Assembly: GCA_937959275.1 (NCBI GenBank)
Contig: CALGLU010000105.1
Location: forward strand, 1-64,000
From: an uncultured Saprospiraceae bacterium
GTDB taxonomy: Bacteria > Bacteroidota > Bacteroidia > Chitinophagales > Saprospiraceae
Direction: 5' to 3'
DNA: 64,000 bases
The position numbers and the translations under genes were made by a program. The notes beneath the pieces were generated by a model. It saw only the letters and a program-made list of their open reading frames with translations, ran no database searches and was not told the DNA's origin. Below are positions 17,064 to 25,859 of this stretch, in pieces (the stretch's first letter is position 1; the number at the start of each line of letters is the position of its first letter).

Positions 17064-18443
17064 CTACCGCGCAACCCGATATGGGAATCGTCCTGGAAAA
17101 TCGATATAGAACCCATCAAAATGTAGAGTCATACGTTGTTCTGCTTTTAACATCGAGACGAGTTGGTTTGCACTCTCGATTAATACATCGTTGACTGAGG
17201 TTATAATATAGTCAGGTTCCATATTCGCATTGGAGCTTGGACTCCCTCTTTGGACACTGATCACTTTAATCCCTTTTTCGCCAAGTGTGCTCAGTTCTTG
17301 AATACTTAAGTCTCTAACTTCTATACCTATATCTTTTAACACCTTGTCCTTTCGAATGGAAATCATCTCTGTGGTATTCAAATGATTTTGCAGAAGGACA
17401 TCGGTATTATACCTTTTATTTTTTCTGATATAGTCAATGTTGATGTACTCGCCAGGTCTAAAGATGGCAAGGACACCATTAAATTCTGCAGGTGAATTGA
17501 CGGAGATATTGTTGAGTTTGACGATCACATCGCCCTTGGTCAGTTTTGATTGAGCTGCACCACCTTTCACAATAGATTTGAGAATGACGCCTTGGACATT
17601 TGGCATTTCTAATGATTTGGCTACAGCATTGTCGACTGCGGCTATTGTCACACCAAGCCATGCTCGTTGAACAGCGCCATATTCTTTTATGTCCTCAATT
17701 ACTTTTTCAACAATATTAGACGGGATGGCAAATGAAAACCCTTCATAATTACCGCTATTAGATAGGATTGCTGTATTAATACCAATCAATTCGCCATAAG
17801 TATTGATGAGCGCTCCTCCGGAATTGCCAGGGTTGATGACAGCATCGGTCTGAATGTAGGATTCTACGCCGAACCGATCATTTAGATTCAAGTGTCTTGC
17901 TTTAGCGCTTACGATACCAGCGGTGACAGTAGCATTTAGCCGATATGGATTACCAATAGCTAGTACCCAATCTCCAATGGAGAGTGAATCAGAATCACCA
18001 ATTGGCAAAGATTTAATTGTCTGATCTTCTATTTTCAGAATGGCTAAATCTGTATAACTGTCAAATCCAATGAGTTCAGCTCTATACACTCGCTTGTTGT
18101 GAAGTGTAACTTCGATATGTTCTGCATCCTCTAACAAGTGATTATTCGTCACGATATAGCCATCTGATGAAACGACAACACCTGAACCAGTCACGCTCTT
18201 AAATTCTCTATTAAATTCTGTTTCAATTTTATTGATGCTTCTAATGAAGACTACAGACTCTAAACTACGTGTTGCAATGCCTGAAAATTCTGGTTTGAAG
18301 TCATCTTTATTAGCAACCAATGTATATGTTGGCTCCTCACGGATTATGACTGTATCGGGCTCATAGAAATAGGAAAAGACTGCTACTGTTAGGCAAGCAG
18401 TGAGCAATGAACACATAAATAAGTGTATTGGCTTTATTTCCAT
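17064..18443 (-). CDS. HtrA/Deg-type serine protease with PDZ domains
   Basis: A periplasmic quality-control protease of the S1C family. One N-terminal hydrophobic segment (residues 7-26) acts as signal or anchor. The trypsin-like domain carries the catalytic triad H102 (TNNHLLED), D132 (DSYTDLAIL) and S208 (INPGNSGGAL). A PDZ domain spans about residues 270-350 (RAWLGVTIA), and a second, weaker PDZ-like region about 370-450. The length of 459 residues is normal. It is followed 170 bases later by the carboxylase gene. The 430-base upstream gap carries repeats and no clear promoter. Confidence 0.92.
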   Translation of the reverse strand: MEIKPIHLFMCSLLTACLTVAVFSYFYEPDTVIIREEPTYTLVANKDDFKPEFSGIATRSLESVVFIRSINKIETEFNREFKSVTGSGVVVSSDGYIVTNNHLLEDAEHIEVTLHNKRVYRAELIGFDSYTDLAILKIEDQTIKSLPIGDSDSLSIGDWVLAIGNPYRLNATVTAGIVSAKARHLNLNDRFGVESYIQTDAVINPGNSGGALINTYGELIGINTAILSNSGNYEGFSFAIPSNIVEKVIEDIKEYGAVQRAWLGVTIAAVDNAVAKSLEMPNVQGVILKSIVKGGAAQSKLTKGDVIVKLNNISVNSPAEFNGVLAIFRPGEYINIDYIRKNKRYNTDVLLQNHLNTTEMISIRKDKVLKDIGIEVRDLSIQELSTLGEKGIKVISVQRGSPSSNANMEPDYIITSVNDVLIESANQLVSMLKAEQRMTLHFDGFYIDFPGRFPYRVAR

Positions 18444-18577
18444 AATTGTAGTTCGAACGAATAGCTCGTAAAAGTAGTATAATTTGGCTTTATATTAAAA
18501 TATTATATAATATATAAATAACTGATTTTCAATAAAGAATTCTTAGCTTTTGTTAGTTATTTACATAATTTACGGAT

Positions 18578-18629
18578 CTATGAGGTTGTCAAGCTCATCG
18601 ACATACGATTGAAAGAAACGTAGAAATAG
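18578..18629. repeat. 52-bp direct repeat, copy 1
   Basis: Matches 18720-18771 at 39 of 52 positions with no gaps. The most conserved part is ATTGAAAGAAAC. It lies in the noncoding gap upstream of the HtrA gene. Confidence 0.65.
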
Positions 18630-18719
18630 TACTGATTCAGGAATACATAGACAATACAACAAGCATAAGATGCCTACAGGATCACCTTTACATTGAAATT
18701 GTCATTGATATTGCAATTA

Positions 18720-18771
18720 CTCTAAGCTTTTCAACCTCATCGTAATGCAATTGAAAGAAACCCTAAAATAG
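18720..18771. repeat. 52-bp direct repeat, copy 2
   Basis: Second copy, 142 bases after the first. The stretch between the copies has runs of ATTGAAATTGTCATTGATAT, related to the ATTGTCATT hairpin at 18851. Confidence 0.65.
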
Positions 18772-18850
18772 AGATGGGAAAACATCGACACGATCTTACG
18801 TAAAAGACTTGTTGCGGAACGCTTTAAGAAATGGATAGTATTGAAATTGT

Positions 18851-18872
18851 AATTGTCATTAAAATGACAATT
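18851..18872. repeat. ATTGTCATT hairpin at a stop codon
   Basis: AATTGTCATT / AATGACAATT with a two-base centre. It overlaps the TAA stop (18871-18873) of the START-like gene. There is no U-tract on the minus strand, so termination is uncertain. Confidence 0.6.
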
Positions 18873-19248
18873 ATCCACCACATTCAATTTGCAAGGTTTT
18901 GACTTGGGATCCCCAGAGTTCTTTTGTTTCATTGACCTCATCATCATCACAAAAGTCTGTTATCTCGAGCACAGTTTCATTTGTAACGTCTGATTTGTAC
19001 ATTCTAAATTCTAGGTATTCGCCTTCATCAGCATCAACCCATTTGAATCTGACTCGTTCTTCTTCGATGTCGTCAATCATTTCTGCGTCTTCATCAGCAC
19101 CTTGCCATGTGAATGTAAATGTTTCTCCATTGATATCGACAGCATCGCAAAACCATCTAACAAGACATGAAGGGGTAGTAATAAATTGATAAAGGATCGC
19201 TGGCGAAGCCCTAAAGATAAATTCTACATCGAATGATACTCTTTTCAT
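18871..19248 (-). CDS. START-like (SRPBCC-fold) domain protein
   Basis: A 125-residue acidic protein. KRVSFDVEFIFRASPAILYQFITTPSCLVRWFCDAVDI at the N-terminus and the alternating strands in the middle fit the START/AHSA1-like fold. LWGSQVKTLQ at the end fits the long C-terminal helix. Proteins of this kind bind hydrophobic ligands or act as co-chaperones; the ligand here is unknown. A hairpin begins at its stop codon. It is transcribed away from rpoD, sharing the 260-base region at 19249-19510. Confidence 0.82.
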   Translation of the reverse strand: MKRVSFDVEFIFRASPAILYQFITTPSCLVRWFCDAVDINGETFTFTWQGADEDAEMIDDIEEERVRFKWVDADEGEYLEFRMYKSDVTNETVLEITDFCDDDEVNETKELWGSQVKTLQIECGG

Positions 19249-19436
19249 TTATTGATTTAGCTGAGAGAAATGATAGATGCCTTTTGCTGACAAGCTGCAA
19301 TAAAAACAAAAAAAAGAAATATTCAAATATTTTTCATATATAAAATTGGATTAATTATTGAGTTGTATGATCTTGAGGGGCTAAACGCCTGTATACCTAT
19401 TTTTTTGCGATGTAAAGCTTAAGGTGGTAAAATACC

Positions 19437-19467
19437 TTGTTAACCATCTTTTATAATTGTACATTTG
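19437..19467 (+). promoter_or_regulatory. rpoD promoter
   Basis: TTG at 19437-19439, a 20-base spacer, then TACATTTG at 19460-19467. This is a full match to the Bacteroidota vegetative promoter. The transcript leader to the rpoD ATG would be about 37 bases. Confidence 0.75.
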
Positions 19468-19510
19468 CGGTCTTTTATAAATTAACACAATCTAATTTAA
19501 ACCTGAATAT

Positions 19511-20380
19511 ATGCGGCAGTTAAAGATTACTAAGTCTATCACTAATAGAGAAAGCCAATCTTTAGAGAAATATTTACAAGAAATTGGAAAAGTAGACCTC
19601 TTAACACCAGAAGAAGAAGTTACACTTGCTAAAGAAATAAAAGCGGGAAGTCAAGAAGCATTAGAAAAGTTAACTAAAGCGAACTTAAGATTTGTAGTTT
19701 CTGTAGCGAAGCAATACCAAAACCAAGGTTTGTCTCTAAGTGATTTGATCAACGAAGGTAATTTAGGTTTGATTAAAGCGGCTCAACGATTTGATGAAAC
19801 TAGAGGTTTCAAGTTTATCTCTTATGCTGTATGGTGGATACGACAATCTATCTTACAAGCACTTGCAGAGCAATCAAGAATTGTCAGATTACCACTGAAT
19901 AAAGTTGGATCTCTTAATAAAATAAATCGAGCGTTTTCTGAATTAGAGCAAGAGTACGAAAGAGAGCCTTCCTCTGATGAGCTAGCTGAGTTGCTAGAGA
20001 TTCCATCCGAAGAAGTAGAAACGACGCTTGGTGTCGCTGCTAGACATGTATCCATGGATGCACCATTTGTTGATGGAGAAGATAATAGTCTGCTTGATAT
20101 TCTTGAAAATACAAAGACTCCAGGCACAGATAATAAGCTTGAGTACGCCGAATCTCTACGGAGAGAAATCGAACGATCGCTAAACACCTTGACGGAAAGA
20201 CAATGTGACGTCATCAAACTCTATTTTGGAATTGGAGTCGAACACCCTATGTCTTTAGAGGATATTGGCGAAAAATTTGGCTTAACAAGAGAAAGAGTTC
20301 GTCAAATAAAGGATAAAGCAATCAATAAACTCCGATCTGCTTCAAGAAGTAAATTACTTAAACATTATTTAGGAGCTTAG
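19511..20380 (+). CDS. rpoD: RNA polymerase primary sigma factor
   Basis: Directs RNA polymerase to vegetative promoters. The protein has the compact 289-residue form typical of Bacteroidota, lacking the long region 1.1 and the spacer of E. coli sigma-70. Region 1.2 ([21 protein letters not shown]) is near residue 16. Region 2 contains [34 protein letters not shown] and [16 protein letters not shown]. Region 4 contains [17 protein letters not shown] and [16 protein letters not shown]. The promoter at 19437 matches the consensus expected for this sigma itself. Confidence 0.97.
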   Translation: MRQLKITKSITNRESQSLEKYLQEIGKVDLLTPEEEVTLAKEIKAGSQEALEKLTKANLRFVVSVAKQYQNQGLSLSDLINEGNLGLIKAAQRFDETRGFKFISYAVWWIRQSILQALAEQSRIVRLPLNKVGSLNKINRAFSELEQEYEREPSSDELAELLEIPSEEVETTLGVAARHVSMDAPFVDGEDNSLLDILENTKTPGTDNKLEYAESLRREIERSLNTLTERQCDVIKLYFGIGVEHPMSLEDIGEKFGLTRERVRQIKDKAINKLRSASRSKLLKHYLGA

Positions 20381-20432
20381 ATCCTCTGAAATTCAGATTG
20401 TGGTAGTTGTATTCAACTTGTATAAGTTGTAC

Positions 20433-20476
20433 ATTATTTGCTGTTGAAAATATCTAAATTTTTAACAGCAAGTAAT
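20433..20476. terminator. long hairpin between rpoD and the Lrp gene
   Basis: Stem ATTATTTGCTGTT / AACAGCAAGTAAT, 13 bp with one G-T pair, and a loop of 18 bases. It lies between convergent genes. There is no T-run directly after the stem on either strand, so a terminator role is plausible but unproven. Confidence 0.4.
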
Positions 20477-20609
20477 AACAATCAATAGTCTGTGGTGTCT
20501 ATTTTATACCTTCTTACCAAATCAAAATCCCCTGCATAGATGTATTATGTTCGCTAAATCAATGGCGAACCAGCACACACTCATGTTTGCTACGAGAGTA
20601 AATGATTAG

Positions 20610-21119
20610 CTAAGGATTATTTGGCAAATTAGACTCTTCCGGAGTAGAGCTTGTTGTGTAAATTTCAGGAGGTCGGTTAATACCTTCTTCAAGAGATATA
20701 AAGGTTTCGGTTCTAGCGATTCCCTTTATTTTCTGAATCTTTTCAGATAAAACCTCACGTAAGTGCTGAGTATCCTTACACATCAATTTGGCAAAAATAC
20801 TATACCCTCCAGTGGTGTAGTGTGACTCGATAACTTCGGGAATCTCCTTTAGTTGTTCAGCTGCTTCAGTATAGAGCAAACTTTTCTCAAGATATATGCC
20901 TATAAACGCTATGATGTCATACTCTAACATCGCATAGTTAATACTTAGCTTAGAACCAATGATGATTCCAAATTCGGACATTTTCTTAATTCGTACGTGT
21001 ACTGTCCCTCCGGATACAAACAATTGTTTTCCAATTTCTGCATATGAAGTTTTAGCATCTTTAGATAAAATAGACAATATTTGCAAATCTATTTTATCTA
21101 ACTCTAATCCTTTTTTCAT
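20610..21119 (-). CDS. Lrp/AsnC-family transcriptional regulator
   Basis: The N-terminal HTH spans about residues 8-60 (LDKIDLQILSILSKDAKTSYAEIGKQLFVSGGTVHVRIKKM), and the C-terminal RAM/ligand-binding domain about 70-150 (FIGIYLEKS...HYTTGGYSIFAKLMCKD). It probably responds to an amino acid or related metabolite. The tail (RPPEIYTTSSTPEESNLPNNP) is polar and extra. It is divergent from the S41 protease gene with 84 bases between starts, so it may control that gene, but no operator is recognisable. Confidence 0.9.
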   Translation of the reverse strand: MKKGLELDKIDLQILSILSKDAKTSYAEIGKQLFVSGGTVHVRIKKMSEFGIIIGSKLSINYAMLEYDIIAFIGIYLEKSLLYTEAAEQLKEIPEVIESHYTTGGYSIFAKLMCKDTQHLREVLSEKIQKIKGIARTETFISLEEGINRPPEIYTTSSTPEESNLPNNP

Positions 21120-21203
21120 TAATGATACTTTACTCGGGATACTTTAGGTTAACAGGCAGAAACAGCATTAAAGTTTCGTAATTTATCCTTTTTAAAATAA
21201 TCT

Positions 21204-22775
21204 ATGCGAACGAAAGTCCAAAATAATAATATTTATAAACCAATGTTATATGCATTTATACTTTCTTTAGGCATATTCATTGGTTTTGAACTATCAAATC
21301 CCGACCAATTCTACATCAAACATGTCAATGTCGATGAAACGTCTTATGCTGGCACTGGTCGTGTAGAAGAAGTATTAAGATTCATAGAATCGCGATATGT
21401 TGACGATGTTAATACTGACGAATTAACGGAAATAGCTCTTCAACATGTTCTCAACCAGCTAGATCCGCATTCATCTTACATCTCTCCAATCCAATTGAAA
21501 GATGTCAGTCAACAGATGTCTGGAAGCTATACTGGTATTGGGATAGAAACATTGATTGATAAGGATACTCTTGTCATCGTGAAGATTATGGATAATAGTC
21601 CCGCCGAAAAATCTGAACTCCAATTGTTTGACCAAATCGTAAAGATTGATGATAAAATCGCTTCTGATCCTCAGACCAACTATGAGCTGATGTCCGAAAG
21701 TGTTAAAAATAAAAACAAGACGACGCTTACGATCAAACGAGCAAACAGTGACGCTTTAATTGATGTCGATATCGATATTGATGAGATATCAACGCCGAGC
21801 ACCAATCTTGCAATCAGTCTAGATGACTCGATCACCTATGTGAAAATCAAACAGTTTAATGCTAAAGTCTATCGAGACTTTAACTATGCTTTAGAAGCTC
21901 TTGACCAAACTAAAATAAAACACATCATTGTTGATCTTCGAGGCAATCCTGGAGGCTATCTACCTGAGACTGCTAAGATTCTTAGTCTGTTTTTTGAAGA
22001 AAAAGATAAAATGCTGGTCTATACAAAAGACAGAAACGATCGAATTGCAGAGCATAAATCGAATGGAACTCAGTTCTATCAATTTGAAAAAGTGATTATT
22101 CTTGTCGATGGAGGTTCTGCATCTGGAAGTGAAATCATGGCTGGCGCTATTCAGGATTGGGATAGAGGTGTTATCATTGGTCAAGCTACTTTTGGGAAAG
22201 GGCTTGTGCAAGAGCAATATAATTTGCAAAATGGAGGAGCTATACGGCTAACCGTTGCGCGCTATTTTACGCCAGCTGGTCGATATATTCAAAAGCCTTT
22301 CCAAGGTGATGATTTTAAAGATTCTTCAGCATATTCCTCATTTTTATACAATAGACCACTAAGTAATCAGAGTGGTATTCTACCAGATGTTACCGTGAAT
22401 GTACCGACAGACTGTCCTTTATTATTTGAACAAGGACACGCCTACACAGCGTATAAACTCTTGAAGGATAAGCAGTGGCTCCAAGTAAGAGAAACGTTGA
22501 ATTTGGATAAGATTCTAGCGCTTTCTGCACAGGATATTGTCAATTCTATGAGCAAAGACAAGACGGATAAAGAAATAAATGAAGCCGATCCTTGTGTGAG
22601 AGAATTCGTTAGGAAAGTAAAGTATCAAATGATTAGCTTGATGAGTGATGAGGAAACTGCAGTGACGAAGACTTCCCAAATTGATCCGTATTTAGTAGAG
22701 GCGATTCATTCACTTTCGCAAAAACAACTCTTTGCAACAAGCGCCAATTATAATTCAGCTTCTAATAAAAAATAA
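21204..22775 (+). CDS. carboxyl-terminal processing protease (S41 family)
   Basis: A CtpA/Prc-like periplasmic serine protease. One N-terminal hydrophobic segment (MLYAFILSLGIFIGFEL) is followed by an N-terminal cap, a PDZ domain near residues 100-190 (GSYTGIGIETLIDKDTLVIVKIMDNSPAEKSEL), and the S41 core. The catalytic Ser lies in DGGSASGSE near residue 305 and the catalytic Lys in TFGKGLVQ near 332. The length of 523 residues is typical of Bacteroidota members. Its 3' end overlaps the convergent threonylcarbamoyl-AMP synthase gene by 21 bases. Confidence 0.93.
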   Translation: MRTKVQNNNIYKPMLYAFILSLGIFIGFELSNPDQFYIKHVNVDETSYAGTGRVEEVLRFIESRYVDDVNTDELTEIALQHVLNQLDPHSSYISPIQLKDVSQQMSGSYTGIGIETLIDKDTLVIVKIMDNSPAEKSELQLFDQIVKIDDKIASDPQTNYELMSESVKNKNKTTLTIKRANSDALIDVDIDIDEISTPSTNLAISLDDSITYVKIKQFNAKVYRDFNYALEALDQTKIKHIIVDLRGNPGGYLPETAKILSLFFEEKDKMLVYTKDRNDRIAEHKSNGTQFYQFEKVIILVDGGSASGSEIMAGAIQDWDRGVIIGQATFGKGLVQEQYNLQNGGAIRLTVARYFTPAGRYIQKPFQGDDFKDSSAYSSFLYNRPLSNQSGILPDVTVNVPTDCPLLFEQGHAYTAYKLLKDKQWLQVRETLNLDKILALSAQDIVNSMSKDKTDKEINEADPCVREFVRKVKYQMISLMSDEETAVTKTSQIDPYLVEAIHSLSQKQLFATSANYNSASNKK

Positions 22776-23324
22776 ATTGCCGTTATAGTCGAATTTTGCT
22801 ATAACTGATTCCTTGGCTCGTGTCCTGTCATCTTGTCGATATTTTACGACGTAATCCGATTGCTTGATGACCGATTCATGGATTTCATTAAAATAAGTAG
22901 GAGAGGGCGTTGACGCAATATTCGCAGAGGTTGACGTAATCGGATGACCCAAAAGATTGATTAAGGATTTACAAAACTCATCTTGTACAACCCGAATAGC
23001 GATGGTATCGCCGCCGCAGAGTAAATATTCCGGTATCTTAGCATTAGCCTTATAGATGATGGTTAAAGGTTGTTTATGATAGGTCATCAATGTTTCAACA
23101 CGGGGATGGATCTCCTTTATGTACTGTTTTAGCATCTCAATGCTATCAACTAGTAGTAAAAGAGCCTTTCCTCGATCACGTTTTTTAACCGTATAAATGT
23201 GCTCTGTCGCTTTCTGACTATAAATACTGCCACCAAGTCCCCAGATTGTATCTGTTGGATATAAGATAGTACCATCCTTATTCAGAATGTCAACTATTGT
23301 ACGAATTGAATCAATATAGCTCAT
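22755..23324 (-). CDS. L-threonylcarbamoyladenylate synthase (Sua5/YrdC/YciO)
   Basis: Makes threonylcarbamoyl-AMP from Thr, bicarbonate and ATP, the first step of t6A formation at tRNA position 37. Signatures: GTILYPTDTIWGLGGSI near residue 18, KKRDRGKALLLLV near 47, and PITSTSANIASTPSPT. The 189-residue length fits the short, single-domain form without the Sua5 C-terminal domain. The tail-to-tail overlap with the S41 gene leaves no room for a terminator between them. Confidence 0.92.
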   Translation of the reverse strand: MSYIDSIRTIVDILNKDGTILYPTDTIWGLGGSIYSQKATEHIYTVKKRDRGKALLLLVDSIEMLKQYIKEIHPRVETLMTYHKQPLTIIYKANAKIPEYLLCGGDTIAIRVVQDEFCKSLINLLGHPITSTSANIASTPSPTYFNEIHESVIKQSDYVVKYRQDDRTRAKESVIAKFDYNGNLFFIRS

Positions 23325-23409
23325 AGTGAGGTAAAGACAAGCAACAATGAAAGCATTACAAACGTTTGATTTTTGCGAAAGATTTTATTGTATCAAGGAA
23401 TAGATTGAA

Positions 23410-25809
23410 ATGATAGCGAATTTATCTTCTTTGAAGAAGCTATGTTATGTAGCTGCTTTGTGTACCTGCTGCCACCTAGTGTCAGCTAAACACATTGTAG
23501 GAGGTGACTTGACGTACCGTTGTATTCCGGACAATGATCCAGACAACTTTACGATCGAAGTCACTGTCACTATGTATAGAGATGCCTATCAGGGAGGAGA
23601 TTTGCAACGAACGGACTTTGACCCTAATATCGCTATCGGTGTGTTTATAAATACAGAAGGTGTTCCTATTACGTTTGGGCCCAATTCTAAATTTGTATAT
23701 TTTGATGAGGCAAGTAGCGTGAGGCTGCGTGAAACTTATGATATATCTCCAAACGATAGTCCATGCTTTAGAGATAGAATCAGAATTAGTACCGACGCTG
23801 GCGTTTACGTTACAACATTTACACTACCTGTATCAGATCAATCTTATTTAATCGCCTATCAACGATGTTGTCGTAATGAGGCAATTAGTAATATTGCTAA
23901 CCCTAGAGAAAAAGGCATTGTGATCTCAGCTGAAGTCAAACCTGCATCTCAACTTTCCTGTAATAATAGCCCAGAATTTTTGTCTACAACTGATCCAGAA
24001 AAAAGGCCAAACATCAGGATTTGTGCAGGGATAGCAACTGAAATTAATTTTTCTGCGGTCGACACTGATATAGATCCACTAACAGGAAAAGCAGATAGCC
24101 TTGTTTATAAATTATGTCAGCCAATTAGTAGTGGCGGGTTTGGTGGTTCTGCCCAAGGACCATGTCCAATTAGTAATCCCACTTGTAGTTCGGACTGTGG
24201 TGGAGTAATACCGCTGCCAGGCCGATGTGCGCCTGCTAACTTTTTAGGTATTATTACAATTGGAGCGACCAATTCAATTCCAGGCATGTCAATCAATTTA
24301 GAAACAGGTATTATTTCGGGAACACCGACCACAATTACAGGTATTTATCTCATTGCAGTATGCGTTGAAGAATATAGAGATGGGGTCCTCATTGGAGAGG
24401 TCAGAAGAGATTTTCAGTTTGAGGTCGTAGACTGCCCACCAACTGTTGTGGATCTAGTAGACTCTAGTATACCAGCAGACCAACTCTTAGAAGAGTGTCA
24501 GATGAGTAAAGATTTTGATTCTTGTGGTAAACTGGATGTTGAAATAAGGAATGAAACAGACGTAGCAGATTTAGATGATATCTTTTGGGAATGGTCAATA
24601 GAGCGAGGTCCAAATGATACGATTCAAAATGTTGATGATTGGAAGCCTAGAATCACCTTTCCTGGAATAGGAAGATATTGGGTCCAACTCATCGTCAATC
24701 CAGGCGAAATATGCGCAGATACTTGCGAACAATTTGTCAATATTACTGCTGAAATAGCAGCGAAATTTGATAAACCTACACTAGATGATTGCAGTCAATC
24801 TGTTGTTTACCTAGATGCCAGAGAATCAATCTTACCGGAGGATAATTTTAATATTCGTTGGGATTTTGGAGATGGTAATTTTTTAGAAGGAGACCATACA
24901 CTTGATCCGTCCATATTAACACCTAATCACGAGTATCGCTCAATAGGGATTAAGGATGTCACATTAACCGTTTCTAAAGATGATTGTGTAGAAGACCTAA
25001 CAGAAGAGTTAGCCTTTTTTCCCATTCTAGATGTAGATATTGTACCATCCAAATATGTGGCCTGCGCCTTTACAGAGGTTAGTTTCGATAGTCTGACAAG
25101 GATTGTCAATGATGACTATTCAGTAAAATGGAATTTTGGAGATGGTGGAGAGTCCGAAGAGTTGAGTCCTACACACCAATATGATCAACCAGGGACATGG
25201 CCTGTAACTGTAGATATTGAATCTCCTGCAGGCTGCATGGGCTCATTTGATGTCGCTGATATAGAAGTCCTTGAAGGCCCTAGGGCAGATTTTAGTGCGC
25301 CTGAATTCGTCGATGATACTAACGTCGAAATCACCTTCTCCAATCAATCCAGAAGTGCTCAACTGTATGAATGGGATTTTGGTGATGGAACAACGAGCTC
25401 CAGTGAAAATCCAAGACATACGTATACTCAAGTTGGACGACACACAGCCACATTAATCGCTAAACGGAGTGATACAGGATGTCAAGATGAATTTCAGAAA
25501 GTCATTGAAGTCTCCGTACCCTCAGAAATAGAATTTCCAAATGCCTTTACACCCAATGATGATGGTGATAACGATGTGTTCTTTGGTGTCAAACTGGTAC
25601 CTAACCTGGGCAGTACATTTAAATTAAGAATCTACGACCGATGGGGCGAAATGGTATTCGAATCCAATGAGTTTGAAGAAGGCTGGAATGGGAGAAAATT
25701 CAACTCAGGAGAGGTATTGCCAGTCGGAGTTTATGTCTATAAAGCCAACTTTACGAATCTGCTAGGAGACGAAGAGACCAAGCAAGGCACATTTTTATTG
25801 TTCAATTAA
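23410..25809 (+). CDS. giant PKD protein 1 with gliding-type C-terminal domain
   Basis: A secreted, probably T9SS type B, surface protein of 799 residues. A signal peptide precedes a Cys-containing N-terminal module (residues about 25-350: HIVGGDLTYRC, YRDAYQGG, QRCCRNEAISNI, PTVTTGIYLIAV-like end, VRRDFQFEVVDC). This module is shared with the next two genes. Three PKD-type WDFGDG/WNFGDG cores follow, at about residues 490, 575 and 655. The last 100 residues form the gliding motility-associated C-terminal domain (FPNAFTPNDDGDNDVFF, YDRWGEMVFESNEFEEGWNGR). First of three tandem paralogs. Confidence 0.9.
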   Translation: MIANLSSLKKLCYVAALCTCCHLVSAKHIVGGDLTYRCIPDNDPDNFTIEVTVTMYRDAYQGGDLQRTDFDPNIAIGVFINTEGVPITFGPNSKFVYFDEASSVRLRETYDISPNDSPCFRDRIRISTDAGVYVTTFTLPVSDQSYLIAYQRCCRNEAISNIANPREKGIVISAEVKPASQLSCNNSPEFLSTTDPEKRPNIRICAGIATEINFSAVDTDIDPLTGKADSLVYKLCQPISSGGFGGSAQGPCPISNPTCSSDCGGVIPLPGRCAPANFLGIITIGATNSIPGMSINLETGIISGTPTTITGIYLIAVCVEEYRDGVLIGEVRRDFQFEVVDCPPTVVDLVDSSIPADQLLEECQMSKDFDSCGKLDVEIRNETDVADLDDIFWEWSIERGPNDTIQNVDDWKPRITFPGIGRYWVQLIVNPGEICADTCEQFVNITAEIAAKFDKPTLDDCSQSVVYLDARESILPEDNFNIRWDFGDGNFLEGDHTLDPSILTPNHEYRSIGIKDVTLTVSKDDCVEDLTEELAFFPILDVDIVPSKYVACAFTEVSFDSLTRIVNDDYSVKWNFGDGGESEELSPTHQYDQPGTWPVTVDIESPAGCMGSFDVADIEVLEGPRADFSAPEFVDDTNVEITFSNQSRSAQLYEWDFGDGTTSSSENPRHTYTQVGRHTATLIAKRSDTGCQDEFQKVIEVSVPSEIEFPNAFTPNDDGDNDVFFGVKLVPNLGSTFKLRIYDRWGEMVFESNEFEEGWNGRKFNSGEVLPVGVYVYKANFTNLLGDEETKQGTFLLFN

Positions 25810-25859
25810 CATTTATTCAAAGCCGTCTGTACAAGGAATCTTTATAATTTCCGTTTTGT

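Noticed and set aside
18578-18771. Possible CRISPR remnant
   Set aside because: There are only two copies, 75 percent alike, with a spacer far longer than usual and no cas gene nearby.
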